Positions 1 through 9,418 of a stretch of DNA of 36,798 nt are shown one piece after another. Made by a program: the position numbers and the translations under genes. This DNA comes from an uncultured Pelagibacteraceae bacterium. GTDB taxonomy: Bacteria; Pseudomonadota; Alphaproteobacteria; Pelagibacterales; Pelagibacteraceae. Where the stretch lies: NCBI GenBank assembly GCA_902519375.1, contig CABYJS010000010.1, positions 1-36,798 of the forward strand, in the 5' to 3' direction. The notes below the pieces were generated by a model that saw only the letters and a list, made by a program, of their open reading frames with translations, was not told the DNA's origin and did no database searches. Positions within the stretch are counted from its first letter, which is position 1. Each line of letters opens with the position of its first letter.

Positions 1-26
1 AAGTCTATTCCAATTATTTTGCTCAT
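1..26 (-). CDS. dnaK: DnaK chaperone, N-terminal fragment (cut by window edge)
   Basis: Only the first eight codons plus two bases lie in the window. Read on the minus strand they give MSKIIGID followed by the start of a Leu codon, which matches the usual DnaK opening (M-x-K-I-I-G-I-D-L-G-T-T-N-S). The gene lies 61 bp downstream of grpE on the same strand. A grpE-dnaK order makes sense because GrpE is the nucleotide exchange factor for the DnaK Hsp70 ATPase. The identification rests on this short match and the neighbour, and the rest of the gene is outside the window. Confidence 0.82.
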
Positions 27-87
27 AAATTATGTTACTGATGCCTCATATAGTACTTAATTTTGAATGTACAAGTTGATACATTTA

Positions 88-708
88 TTATTTCTCTTTT
101 GTATTTTCCTCGTTTTCATGGGTTTTTTGCTCTTTATTTACAGTTTTTTTTGAAACCCCTACCAAAGATGGTCTAAGTAACCTGTTTTTGATAGTAAACC
201 CTTTTTGTATTTCCTGTATTATTGTACCAGGTTCTTTTTGATCATCTTCTATTTCAATCATAGCTTGATGAAAATTTGGATCCAGCTTTTTATTTAAGCA
301 TTCAATTGATTTAACATTATTTTTTGCAAAAATAGAAATTAAATCCTGATTAATTATTTTTAGATGATCTAACATTTTTTTTAATACATCAGAATTTTTT
401 AAAGTTTCATCATTCTCTAAAGTTAGTTTTGATCTTTCAAGATTATCTATTAAATTTAGGGCCTCTCTGGCAAAATTAAAACCTCCATATTCGAATGCCT
501 CCTCTTTCTCTTTTTCAAACCTTCTTCTTTGATTTTCCATTTCAGCAAGAGTTCTTGCTACTTTATCTTCAAGATCCATAATTTTTTCTTCAGGACTTTT
601 TTCTAACTTTTCTTCAGAACTTTTTGTCTCTGGTTGAACGTCAGCATCTGTATTATCGTTTTTTTTTGAAAAGTTATCTTCTGTATTTTGGTTTCTTTCT
701 TTTTCCAT
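88..708 (-). CDS. grpE: GrpE, nucleotide exchange factor for DnaK
   Basis: The protein has 206 residues, a normal GrpE length. It opens with an acidic, low-complexity stretch (about 1-40). A long helical region follows (about 42-130), with the GrpE-typical run of Glu/Arg/Lys around residues 55-72 and a FNFAREAL-L-IDNLERS segment. The compact C-terminal beta domain (about 140-188) carries the family pattern NFHQAM...EPGTI...GF-I--RLLRPS-V-VS. GrpE dimers release ADP from cytosolic DnaK. It is followed by dnaK on the same strand. rdgB is divergent, starting 36 bp away, so both promoters must lie in or around that very short gap. Confidence 0.96.
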   Translation of the reverse strand: MEKERNQNTEDNFSKKNDNTDADVQPETKSSEEKLEKSPEEKIMDLEDKVARTLAEMENQRRRFEKEKEEAFEYGGFNFAREALNLIDNLERSKLTLENDETLKNSDVLKKMLDHLKIINQDLISIFAKNNVKSIECLNKKLDPNFHQAMIEIEDDQKEPGTIIQEIQKGFTIKNRLLRPSLVGVSKKTVNKEQKTHENEENTKEK

Positions 709-744
709 AGATATTTATATGGTAAGAAATATCTAAATTTCTAG

Positions 745-1347
745 ATGCAAAGTAAAAAAATTGATAAATTATTGATTGGTACAAATAATAGAGGAAAATA
801 TAAAGAAATTGTTGATTTGCTGCCAAAAAATATCACAACTTATTCAACATCGGATTTTAAGCTCAAAAGTCCCATAGAGAATGGTAAAACTTTTAAGGAA
901 AACTCATTAATAAAATCAAGATATTTTTCAAAAAAAACAAATTTAGTTTGCTTAGCTGACGACTCTGGTCTCGAAATCGATTTGTTAAATAAAAAACCTG
1001 GTATTCACTCTGCAAGATGGGGAGGAAAAAAATCAAACTTTAAAAAAGCAATAAAAAGAGTTTATAAAGAACTAAACCAGAAAGATAAAAATTGGAGAAA
1101 AAAAAAAATAAAAGCTCGTTTTATTTGTGTGTTATCAATAAGCTTTTTAGATAAAAAAATAGCTTGTACAATTGGTAAAGTAGAAGGAAAAATTTCCCCA
1201 ATTCCTAAAGGAACTAATGGCTTTGGTTATGATCCAATTTTTGTTCCGTTTAATAGAAACCTTACATTCGGTGAAATGAAATCTGAACAAAAATATAAAA
1301 TAGATCATCGATTTAAAGCTTTTAAAAAAATTAAAAAATTTTTTTAA
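745..1347 (+). CDS. rdgB: RdgB/HAM1 non-canonical purine NTP pyrophosphatase
   Basis: This 200-residue protein hydrolyses XTP, dITP and ITP to the monophosphates and pyrophosphate, which keeps deaminated purines out of DNA and RNA. Family motifs are clear: GTNNRGK (12-18) for phosphate binding, ADDSGLE (71-77) with the catalytic acidic residues, PGIHSARW (85-92), and NGFGYDPIF (158-166). The late SHR motif appears as DHRFKA (188-193), with Asp in place of the usual Ser. The neighbourhood next to grpE fits alphaproteobacteria, but the usual partners rph and hemW are not beside it. The 3' end overlaps the convergent LpoA-like gene by 17 bp. Confidence 0.95.
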   Translation: MQSKKIDKLLIGTNNRGKYKEIVDLLPKNITTYSTSDFKLKSPIENGKTFKENSLIKSRYFSKKTNLVCLADDSGLEIDLLNKKPGIHSARWGGKKSNFKKAIKRVYKELNQKDKNWRKKKIKARFICVLSISFLDKKIACTIGKVEGKISPIPKGTNGFGYDPIFVPFNRNLTFGEMKSEQKYKIDHRFKAFKKIKKFF

Positions 1348-2485
1348 TCTCACTATCTTCAATTTTGTAAAAATTTAATCTGTGATTTATCTTATTATCT
1401 TGAATATCAAAAACTCCTATTTTTCCTTTGAAGGAGCTTTTTTTTTTAAACAATTTGTTTAAGTCATCAAGCTCATTTTTAGTTGATAGATAATATATTA
1501 GACCGACAAGATCATAACTTAGTAGAGACAAGTGATTTGGATATTGATTAAATATATTATAGAATTTATTTTTATAATTTTTTAAATTTTTTTTATTTAT
1601 TGAGGGATAATAGATTGGTTGTATGTTTTTTTCATTTAAAATACTTTGGTCAAACCATTGATTAAAAGTAATTATACTTTTATTTTTAGGTGAAACATCA
1701 GTATACAAAAGAGAGGTAATTACACTTTTTAAACTTTCATTGAAATCAGAGATAATAACAGAATCAAAACCTACATTTCCAATGGAATATTTTTTTTCTA
1801 ATTTTTTTAGCTGTTGTTCTTTATCGATAAGATCTGAATTCTCCACTCTTCTTACTTCATCAGCTAAGTTTTGCTTCCTAATTTTATAATTAGTAATTTT
1901 TTCAATTTGAGCTGTAAGTTTTGTTGGTTGCCTATTATAAATATAATGTTTCAAAATCTTTATTTTAGATTCTTTTATACCTTTCTTAACTTCTGACTTA
2001 AAATCAAGTTCTGGAGTTAAGAATATTGTTTTTTTAATATCATTCAATTCTATAAATTTTTTTATAGTTTTTAGTTGAGAAGTTGCGTTAACACCGCTGC
2101 TAATAACATTATTTGGAAGCTTTTCTGTTTTATTTGTTAGTGAAAGAAACGTAACATCTTCTACTTGATGTAGATAATTTAAACTTTTATAAAAAATTGG
2201 ACCAATAACAATCTTTATATCCAATTCTTTTAATTTTTTAGCCGATTTTAAAGCTTGATCAGGATCTGAACCTGTATCTTTAGGATAAATTTCAATTTTG
2301 TTACTATTAATGTCTTGAAGGGCCATTCGTGTTGATTTAATTATCAATTGACCTAATTCTTTATTATCACCTGTTATTGGAACTAATAAGCCTATTTTTA
2401 TCTTTTCTTCACTAGTATTTCCAAAATTTAAAAATGAAAGAATACTGAAAAAAGTTATTAAAATGATTTTAAAAATTTTATTCAT
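1331..2485 (-). CDS. Periplasmic binding-fold protein, LpoA-like penicillin-binding protein activator family
   Basis: This 384-residue protein opens with a hydrophobic signal sequence (about 1-24), so it is probably periplasmic. The mature part starts with the type 1 periplasmic-binding fold pattern: IKIGLLVPITGDNKELGQ, then ALQDIN, then a DTGSDP-QAL-SAKKL--L-IKIVIGP segment. This is shared by the LpoA C-terminal domain and by branched-chain amino acid receptors. No lipobox Cys is visible. It is divergent from rsmI, 32 bp away, which mirrors the conserved lpoA/rsmI pairing of proteobacteria and favours a cell-wall role over amino acid uptake. No ABC transporter genes are nearby. Function is inferred from family and context. 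Confidence 0.75.
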   Translation of the reverse strand: MNKIFKIILITFFSILSFLNFGNTSEEKIKIGLLVPITGDNKELGQLIIKSTRMALQDINSNKIEIYPKDTGSDPDQALKSAKKLKELDIKIVIGPIFYKSLNYLHQVEDVTFLSLTNKTEKLPNNVISSGVNATSQLKTIKKFIELNDIKKTIFLTPELDFKSEVKKGIKESKIKILKHYIYNRQPTKLTAQIEKITNYKIRKQNLADEVRRVENSDLIDKEQQLKKLEKKYSIGNVGFDSVIISDFNESLKSVITSLLYTDVSPKNKSIITFNQWFDQSILNEKNIQPIYYPSINKKNLKNYKNKFYNIFNQYPNHLSLLSYDLVGLIYYLSTKNELDDLNKLFKKKSSFKGKIGVFDIQDNKINHRLNFYKIEDSEIKKIF

Positions 2486-2517
2486 TTTAGGTATATTATA
2501 TTATTAAATTTTAAATT

Positions 2518-3369
2518 ATGTCTTTAAATTCTTTGCCACTTAAAAAAGGACTATATATAGTACCAACTCCAATAGGAAATTTAGCTGATATTACACTTAG
2601 AGCTATAGAAATTCTTAAAAATTCTGACTATATTCTTTGTGAAGATACACGAGTTTCAAAAAATTTATTCAAGAATTACAGTATTGATTCAAAATTAATT
2701 TCAAATCATAAATTTAATGAAAAAAAAAATTTAGCTAAGGTTATTAAACTTTTAAAAGACGGTTCGATTATTTCTTTAATATCAGATGCAGGAACCCCAG
2801 GAGTTTCAGACCCTGGTTCAATATTAATTAAGGAATGCGTAAAAAATGATATAGATATTATTCCTATACCTGGAGCTTCTGTTGTAACGTCTGCAATTTC
2901 AATAAGTGGGTTTTCTGATAAATTTTTCTTTTATGGTTTTTTTTCTGAAAAATTAAAAATTATTGAGAGAGATTTGAAATCTTTATCAAATCTCAATAGT
3001 TCTATAGTTTTTTTTATTTCACCAAAAAAAATAAACAAAATTATACCTTTTATTAAAAAAAATTTTTTAGACAGAAAAATTTTGATTTGTCGAGAAATGA
3101 CTAAGTTTTATGAAGAATTCACCAGGTCTTCAGTAAAGGATTTAAAGCAATTTGATCATGAATTAAAAGGTGAAATAACAATAGTAATTTCCGAAAAAGG
3201 TGAGAAAAAAAAACCATCGCAAGAATTAAGTGAATCAGATAAAAGAAATATACAAATTATGATAAAGAAATTAAGTATTAAAGAAATAACTAATTTAATT
3301 CACTCAAATAACAAAATTTCTAAAAAAAAAATTTACGATTACTGTCTGAAACTTAAAAATGAAAATTAA
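2518..3369 (+). CDS. rsmI: RsmI, 16S rRNA (cytidine-1402-2'-O)-methyltransferase
   Basis: The 283-residue protein belongs to the tetrapyrrole-methylase-fold SAM enzymes. It 2'-O-methylates C1402 in the decoding centre of 16S rRNA. Diagnostic motifs are VPTPIGNLADIT (15-26), CEDTR (41-45), SDAGTPGVSDPG (89-100) and IPGAS (117-121). The length is normal. Its stop overlaps the start of the BON-domain lipoprotein gene by 11 bp, so the two are probably translated together. The yraN gene that often sits between these two families in other proteobacteria is missing here. Confidence 0.96.
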   Translation: MSLNSLPLKKGLYIVPTPIGNLADITLRAIEILKNSDYILCEDTRVSKNLFKNYSIDSKLISNHKFNEKKNLAKVIKLLKDGSIISLISDAGTPGVSDPGSILIKECVKNDIDIIPIPGASVVTSAISISGFSDKFFFYGFFSEKLKIIERDLKSLSNLNSSIVFFISPKKINKIIPFIKKNFLDRKILICREMTKFYEEFTRSSVKDLKQFDHELKGEITIVISEKGEKKKPSQELSESDKRNIQIMIKKLSIKEITNLIHSNNKISKKKIYDYCLKLKNEN

Positions 3370-3952
3370 ATTTATATTGTTACTGACAATTGTAGTTTTA
3401 ATTTATGGTTGTGCAGGTGTATCATCAAGAGGAATATTTGGAACAGGTGTAAGTGTAGCTTTTGATCCAAGATCAGTAGGAACTCAAATTGATGACTCAA
3501 TAATGCAAAAAAATTTAACCGCAAGGATGATTTTATTGGACAAAAAGCATTTACTTTTAGTTAATTCTAAAGTTCTTGATGGTAGGATTTTCTTAACTGG
3601 TAAGGTTGATAATCCAGAGGATAAGCTAAAATTAACTAAGTTAGCATGGGAAACTGACGGGGTTCGATCTGTAAGAAATGATTTAAAAGTTAAGGAAGAA
3701 TTCAACTTTAAACAATCCGCAAAAGATCTTCTTATTACATCACAATTGAGAACAGCAATAATATTAAGTAAAGAAATTAAAGCAAGCAATTATCAAATTG
3801 ATACTTATAAGAAGAAAATTTATATTTATGGAATTGCCTTATCATCAGATGAAAAAAAAAAGGTTATACAGGAGGCTAAAGAAATTTTAGATGTTAAAGA
3901 TGTTGTTGCAAGCATTATATTAGTTGATGATTTAAGAATCCAAAAAGACTAA
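3359..3952 (+). CDS. BON-domain outer-membrane lipoprotein (DolP/YraP-like)
   Basis: The 197-residue protein has a lipoprotein signal: a short charged start, a hydrophobic stretch, then LIYGC with the lipidated Cys at residue 18. Two BON domains follow (about 45-112 and 120-192), recognisable from the repeated V-DGRIFLTG-V and I--K-IYIYGIA strands and the G/D-V-sV-NdL-V ends. DolP-type lipoproteins bind anionic phospholipid and help keep the outer membrane intact. The rsmI neighbour matches the E. coli yraL-yraP region. The gene starts inside rsmI and ends overlapping convergent maeB by 4 bp. Confidence 0.88.
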   Translation: MKIKFILLLTIVVLIYGCAGVSSRGIFGTGVSVAFDPRSVGTQIDDSIMQKNLTARMILLDKKHLLLVNSKVLDGRIFLTGKVDNPEDKLKLTKLAWETDGVRSVRNDLKVKEEFNFKQSAKDLLITSQLRTAIILSKEIKASNYQIDTYKKKIYIYGIALSSDEKKKVIQEAKEILDVKDVVASIILVDDLRIQKD

Positions 3953-6234
3953 TCTTTTTTATATTTAATTACGTCTGCGGAATACGCTGCAATTGAAGCT
4001 AAATTTAAAATATCAGATGTAGAAGATCTTAAGGGTGCTATTTCTATTGGAAGCCCAAGGCCAATTAATAAAGGTCCAATTAATTTTGCTCTACTCATAG
4101 ACTTGATCATTTTGTAGGAAATGGCTGCACTATGTTGGCTTGGCATAATCAAGACATTTGAATTTCCAACAATATCAGAAAATGGATATAGTTCTTTATA
4201 GATTTCTTCAAGAGCAACATCTGGTTGCATCTCGCCATCAAATTTAAAGTTAACTTTCTTTTTTTTCAAGATTTTAACCGCATCACTTATTCTTTTAGTT
4301 CTGTCAGTAACTGGTTGACCAAAAGTTGAGTGAGATAAAAAAGCCACTTTTGGATCAAATCCAAAAAGTCTTACAACTCTAGAGGCTGAAACTGCCATAG
4401 CAGCCAATTGATCTGCATCTGGATATTCAATTACCGAAGTATCACATATAAAAATTGTTTTACCCCTATTAACTATTAAATTTAAACCAAACATTATCTC
4501 ACCAGGCCTAGGATCAACAACTTTAATAATTTTTTCTAACGATGAAGAATATCTTCTTGTATTTCCAGTAACCATTGCATCTGCGTCTCCACAAGCAACC
4601 ATACAAGATGCCCAGACTACTCTGTCATTTTTTACAAGTCGATCACAATCCCACTCGAGCATACCCTGTTCTCTTTGAAGTTTTTTGAAAACATATTTAA
4701 CATATTTTTCTCTTTTCGAAGTATCTTTTGAATTTACTATCTCAATATCGAAATTTTCATTATAACCAATTTTCTTTATCTGCTCTTTCACTTTTTCTTT
4801 CTTTCCAATTAAGATTGGTTCTCCCAATTTGGAGTTTTTAAAAGCTATTGCTGCTTTAAGCATATTTTCATCTTCACCGTCAGCAAAAACTACTTTCTTA
4901 GGTTTTTTCTTAATATAACTATTTATACCTTGCATAATTGTGACAGTAGGATCTAATCTTTGCTTGAGTTGTTCTTTGTAAATTTCAAAATTATCAATCT
5001 TAATTCTAGCCACTCCAGTTTCTATTGCTGCTTTTGCGACAGCTGCGGGAATTACACTTATTAATCTAGGATCGAATGTAGATGGAATAATGTATTCCTT
5101 CCCATAATGAGGTCTTTCTCCTCCCATTGCAGCTATAACTTCATCTGGAACATCTTCTTTTGCTAAATTTGCAATTGCTTTTGCGGCTGCCACTTTCATT
5201 TCCTCATTAATAGTTTTTGCTCTTACATCCAATGCACCTCTAAATATATATGGAAAACCAACTAAATTATTTACTTGATTAGGATAATCAGATCTTCCAG
5301 TTGCAATAATTGCATCATCTCTAACCTCCTCTATTTCCTCTGGTGTTATTTCAGGATCTGGATTAGCGCATGCAAAAATTATTGGATTCTTAGCCATTTT
5401 TTTTACCATATCTTTTGTGAGAGCACCTTTAGCAGATAAACCTAAAAATACGTCCGCACCCTTAATTGCATCATCTAATGTTCGATTATTCGTTTCAATC
5501 GCATGACTTGATTTCCATTTGTTTAAATTTTCTCGACCTTTAAAAATTACCCCTTGTCTATCAACCATCGTTATGTTTTTTTGAGGGACACCACTTTTTT
5601 TAAACAAGTTTGTACAAGCCATAGCCGAGGCTCCTGCACCATTAACAACTAGTTTAATATTACCAATAGATTTCTTACTAATATCTAAAGCGTTAATTAG
5701 AGCTGCTGTGGTAATGATAGCAGTTCCATGCTGGTCGTCATGAAACACAGGTATATCTAAAATTTCTTTAAGTTTTTCCTCTATAATGAAACAGTCAGGC
5801 GCCGCAATATCTTCAAGATTTATTCCACCAAAACTAGGAGAAAAGTTTTTTATACTATTTATGATTTCTTTAGGGTCTGAACAATCTATCTCAAGATCTA
5901 TAGAGTCTATGTCTGCAAATCTTTTAAATAATACTGCCTTTCCTTCCATAACTGGTTTAGAAGCTAAAGCGCCTAAATTTCCCATTCCTAGGATTGCTGA
6001 ACCATTACTTATAACTGCAACAAGATTACCTTTGCTTGTATAATCAAATGCAGCTTCAGGATTGTTGCTTATAGCTCTTACGGGAGCCGCAACACCTGGG
6101 GAATAAGCTAAAGCAAGATCTCTTTTTGTAGTCATATTTTTGGAGGAAGTAATTTCGATTTTTCCAGGTTTATTATGACTATGAAACTCTAAAGCTTCTT
6201 TATCCGTGTAATGATCAATTTTTGTTTTTTTCAT
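3949..6234 (-). CDS. maeB: NADP-dependent malic enzyme (MaeB type, with phosphotransacetylase-like C-terminal domain)
   Basis: At 761 residues this is the long MaeB form. The N-terminal half (about 1-425) is malic enzyme: SPGVA (45-49), GGINLEDI (136-143), FHDDQHGT (164-171) and a GAGASA nucleotide-binding loop near 198. The C-terminal half (about 430-761) resembles phosphate acetyltransferase. In related enzymes it is catalytically inactive and acts as an allosteric module sensing acetyl-CoA. The enzyme converts malate to pyruvate and CO2 while making NADPH, in the cytosol. It is monocistronic, with convergent and divergent neighbours. The start is 50 bp from divergent murJ. Confidence 0.96.
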   Translation of the reverse strand: MKKTKIDHYTDKEALEFHSHNKPGKIEITSSKNMTTKRDLALAYSPGVAAPVRAISNNPEAAFDYTSKGNLVAVISNGSAILGMGNLGALASKPVMEGKAVLFKRFADIDSIDLEIDCSDPKEIINSIKNFSPSFGGINLEDIAAPDCFIIEEKLKEILDIPVFHDDQHGTAIITTAALINALDISKKSIGNIKLVVNGAGASAMACTNLFKKSGVPQKNITMVDRQGVIFKGRENLNKWKSSHAIETNNRTLDDAIKGADVFLGLSAKGALTKDMVKKMAKNPIIFACANPDPEITPEEIEEVRDDAIIATGRSDYPNQVNNLVGFPYIFRGALDVRAKTINEEMKVAAAKAIANLAKEDVPDEVIAAMGGERPHYGKEYIIPSTFDPRLISVIPAAVAKAAIETGVARIKIDNFEIYKEQLKQRLDPTVTIMQGINSYIKKKPKKVVFADGEDENMLKAAIAFKNSKLGEPILIGKKEKVKEQIKKIGYNENFDIEIVNSKDTSKREKYVKYVFKKLQREQGMLEWDCDRLVKNDRVVWASCMVACGDADAMVTGNTRRYSSSLEKIIKVVDPRPGEIMFGLNLIVNRGKTIFICDTSVIEYPDADQLAAMAVSASRVVRLFGFDPKVAFLSHSTFGQPVTDRTKRISDAVKILKKKKVNFKFDGEMQPDVALEEIYKELYPFSDIVGNSNVLIMPSQHSAAISYKMIKSMSRAKLIGPLLIGLGLPIEIAPLRSSTSDILNLASIAAYSADVIKYKKD

Positions 6235-6284
6235 TTTTTATAATTAGTTGTACAAATGGGGTAATATTAAGACTAATATGATTT

Positions 6285-7814
6285 ATGAACTTAATTAAGT
6301 CAACAGGGACTTTTGGATTTTATACTATAATCAGCAGATTACTTGGTTATTTAAGAGATGTTCTATTAGCAATTTTTCTTGGCACAAGCTTTCTTGCGGA
6401 TGCATTTTTTGTTGCTTTTAGAATTCCAAATACTTTTAGAAGATTATTTGCTGAGGGTACATTTAATGCTGCCTTTGTTCCCAGTTATACATCGGAATTA
6501 ATCAAGAATAAATCAAAATCAAATAAATTTGCTAATGACGTTTTTAATTTATTATTTTTGGGCCTTCTATTTTTGGTTTTAGTAATTGAAACATTTATGC
6601 CAGCTTTTGTGAGTTTAATAGCCCCTGGATTTGTTGAAGATAAAGAAAAAATTGATCTAGCAATAGACTTAACAAGAATAACTTTCCCATTCTTATTGTT
6701 TGTAAGCCTATCTTCCTTTTTTGCCGCAATATTAAATTCTCATAATAAATTTGCTGCTGCCTCAGCTGCGCCGATTATTCTTAATATAGTTTTAATAACA
6801 ATATTATTTTTTGGAAAATATTTAGATGATAGTCTTATCTATTTAATGTCTTATGGTGTGTCTTTAGCAGGTTTTCTTCAATTAGTTTTTTTATATAAGT
6901 TTGTAAAAAAGTTTTATACGATTAATCTCAAGTTTTACTTTACCATTAATAAAAAAGTTAAATTTTTTTTTAAAAAACTTTTACCAAGTATATTTTCTTC
7001 AGGGGTTACTCAAATAAATATTCTTGTAGGCACCATTATTGCTTCATTTGAGGCGAGTGCAGTTTCATATCTGTATTATGCAGATAGAATTTATCAAATA
7101 AATTTAGCTATTGCTGGAATTGCAATTAGCGTGGTTATCTTACCTCAATTAACAAAAAATATTATTAGTGGAAACAAAGCTAAGATTTTAAAAATTCAAA
7201 ATAAAGCATTAGAACTAAGTATGTTTTTAAGCTTACCAGCATCTATTGCTTTAGTTGTCGGATCTGAAGAAATCATTTCTGCTTTGTTTGGATATGGTTC
7301 TTTTAACAATGAAGCAGTAAGTAATTCGGCAAAAGCTTTATTCTATTTTAGCTTAGGACTTCCAGCGTTTGGACTGATCAAAGTTTTTTCAACATTCTTT
7401 TTTGCAAATCATGACACAAAAACTCCGTTTTATATTTCCTTGATTGCAGTAACTTTGAATGTTCTTTTGAGCGTTTATTACTTCAAAAGCATTGGTTTTA
7501 TAATAATTCCAATAGCTACAACTTTTTCATCTTGGTTCAATGCAATTTTACTTTTTATTTTTCTTAAAAATAGAGATCTATTTAATTTGAATAAAACTTT
7601 TTTAGTTAAGTTTTTAAAGATTTTATTTGCATCAATATTTATGGGTATTTTCTTTAATTTTGTCCTTTCAATTTTTAAAAATGAATTAATTTATGATTAT
7701 AAATTTAAATCATTATACTTGATTTTATCAGTCTCATTAGGTTTAATTTTCTATATTATATTATCATATTTGATCAAAGCTTTTAATTCCAAAGATCTTC
7801 AATTAAAGTATTAG
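6285..7814 (+). CDS. murJ: MurJ, lipid II flippase
   Basis: The 509-residue protein is an integral membrane protein of the MOP superfamily with about 13-14 predicted hydrophobic segments. The N-terminal signature is strong: S-T-GFYTIISRLLGYLRD (about 6-22), then ADAFFVAFRIPNTFRRLFAEG-FN-AFVP (about 39-67). MurJ flips lipid II across the inner membrane for peptidoglycan synthesis. trpS follows 3 bp after the stop. This is the alphaproteobacterial murJ-trpS order, so the two are probably co-transcribed. Confidence 0.96.
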   Translation: MNLIKSTGTFGFYTIISRLLGYLRDVLLAIFLGTSFLADAFFVAFRIPNTFRRLFAEGTFNAAFVPSYTSELIKNKSKSNKFANDVFNLLFLGLLFLVLVIETFMPAFVSLIAPGFVEDKEKIDLAIDLTRITFPFLLFVSLSSFFAAILNSHNKFAAASAAPIILNIVLITILFFGKYLDDSLIYLMSYGVSLAGFLQLVFLYKFVKKFYTINLKFYFTINKKVKFFFKKLLPSIFSSGVTQINILVGTIIASFEASAVSYLYYADRIYQINLAIAGIAISVVILPQLTKNIISGNKAKILKIQNKALELSMFLSLPASIALVVGSEEIISALFGYGSFNNEAVSNSAKALFYFSLGLPAFGLIKVFSTFFFANHDTKTPFYISLIAVTLNVLLSVYYFKSIGFIIIPIATTFSSWFNAILLFIFLKNRDLFNLNKTFLVKFLKILFASIFMGIFFNFVLSIFKNELIYDYKFKSLYLILSVSLGLIFYIILSYLIKAFNSKDLQLKY

Positions 7815-7817
7815 TTT

Positions 7818-8819
7818 ATGGGAAAAAAAATTTTTTCAGGAGTTCAGCCAACCGGCAATCTTCATCTAGGTAATTATTTAGGTGCGATTACAAATTTTGT
7901 TGAACTTAGTAATGATAATACAAATGACTGTTTTTTTTGTGTAGTAGATTTACACGCTATAACTGTCAATCAAGATCCAAAGGAATTGAGAAACAATATA
8001 AGAGAAACTGTAGCTACATTTATAGCAAGTGGGATAGACCCAAAAAAAAATACTATCTTTAATCAATCAAGAGTAAGCGCTCATTCAGAGGCAGCATGGA
8101 TACTAAGTTGTGTAGCTAGAATGGGGTGGTTAAATAGAATGACACAATTTAAGGAAAAGGCAGGAAAAGATAAAGAAAAAGCAAGCATCGGTCTTTATTC
8201 TTATCCAGTGTTAATGGCAGCAGATATATTACTTTATGATACTTCGCATGTTCCTGTAGGAGATGATCAAAAACAGCATTTAGAGTTATGCAGAAACATT
8301 GCTCAAAAGTTTAATAGTGATTTTAAAAAAGATGATTTTTTAAAAATTCCTGAGCCGTTAATTCAAAAAGATTTTTCTAGAATAATGAGTCTTAAAGATG
8401 GTTTAAAAAAAATGAGTAAATCAGAATTATCTGACTCAAGTCGAATAAACCTTACTGATACCGAGGATCTTATTATTAATAAAGTAAAAAAAGCCAAAAC
8501 TGATCCTTTACCAATGCCTTCTACCATTGATGAGTTAGAGAATAGGCCGGAGGCTAAAAACTTGCTTGGTATTTATTCTTGTCTTACAAATACAAAATTA
8601 GAAAACTCAATTAAAAATTTTTCAAAAAAAAATTTTTCAGACTTTAAAGAAATTTTATCGCAAGTTTTAGTTGATAAAATAGTTCCAATATCTCAAGAAA
8701 TTAAAAAATTATTAAATGATCAAAATTACTTGGATAAAATTCTTTTGGACGGATCTGAAAAAGCTAATAAAATAGCCTCCGAAAAAGTAAAAAAAATTCA
8801 TGAAATCATAGGTTTTTGA
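7818..8819 (+). CDS. trpS: Tryptophanyl-tRNA synthetase
   Basis: The 333-residue class I aminoacyl-tRNA synthetase has the usual length for bacterial TrpS. The HIGH-type motif sits in GVQPTGNLHLGNYLGA (8-23), and KMSKS is at 198-202. Also visible are QMKEKA-like TQFKEKA (109-115), YPVLMAADILLY (129-140) and VPVGDDQKQHLEL (145-157). The enzyme charges tRNA-Trp. The gene lies directly behind murJ and 53 bp before nfu. Confidence 0.97.
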   Translation: MGKKIFSGVQPTGNLHLGNYLGAITNFVELSNDNTNDCFFCVVDLHAITVNQDPKELRNNIRETVATFIASGIDPKKNTIFNQSRVSAHSEAAWILSCVARMGWLNRMTQFKEKAGKDKEKASIGLYSYPVLMAADILLYDTSHVPVGDDQKQHLELCRNIAQKFNSDFKKDDFLKIPEPLIQKDFSRIMSLKDGLKKMSKSELSDSSRINLTDTEDLIINKVKKAKTDPLPMPSTIDELENRPEAKNLLGIYSCLTNTKLENSIKNFSKKNFSDFKEILSQVLVDKIVPISQEIKKLLNDQNYLDKILLDGSEKANKIASEKVKKIHEIIGF

Positions 8820-8872
8820 GAAAAAAACTATTAACAAGTACCAATTTTCTAATTATTGACTATATATAAATC

Positions 8873-9418
8873 ATGTTTGTTCAGACAGAAGTAACTCCAA
8901 ACCCTAATTCGTTAAAGTTTTTACCAGGCAAAACGGTTTCAAATAATGGGTCATTTGAAATAACAAAAAAAGATAATGTTCAAAATGAATTGGTAAAAAA
9001 CTTACTATCAATCAAAGGTGTTGAGAGTATATTTTTAAGTAAAGATTTTATTTCGATAAATAAATATGGTGAAATTCCTTGGGATGAAATTAAACACATT
9101 GTCATTTCTTTGATAAATGATTTTTATTTTAATGGTGCGGAATGTGTGATTAAACATGATTTGAAGGAAGGTGAAGACAAAGAAAATTTAGAGGATATAG
9201 AACTTAAGATTATCAAAATACTAGATCAAAAAATTAGACCAGCTGTTGCAAAAGATGGAGGCGATATTAAGTTTAAAGAGTTTAAGGATGGAATTGTAAA
9301 AGTTCAATTACAAGGCAGCTGTTCTGGCTGTCCAAGCTCTACATTAACTTTAAAACAGGGTGTTCAAAATCTTTTATGCCATTATATTCCAGAAGTGAAA
9401 GAAGTTGTGTCTATTTAA
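8873..9418 (+). CDS. Nfu/NifU-type iron-sulfur cluster scaffold protein
   Basis: The 181-residue protein has an N-terminal Nfu_N domain (about 1-88, starting MFVQTE-TPNPNSLKF-PG) and a C-terminal NifU domain (about 105-181). The NifU domain carries GGDI-F and the cluster-binding C150-x2-C153 within GSCSGCPSS. Such proteins carry Fe-S clusters and deliver them to target enzymes. A possible client in this window is MiaB, which needs two [4Fe-4S] clusters. The place between trpS and the tsaB/fur region is typical of alphaproteobacteria. The stop is directly followed by the start of the next gene. Confidence 0.93.
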   Translation: MFVQTEVTPNPNSLKFLPGKTVSNNGSFEITKKDNVQNELVKNLLSIKGVESIFLSKDFISINKYGEIPWDEIKHIVISLINDFYFNGAECVIKHDLKEGEDKENLEDIELKIIKILDQKIRPAVAKDGGDIKFKEFKDGIVKVQLQGSCSGCPSSTLTLKQGVQNLLCHYIPEVKEVVSI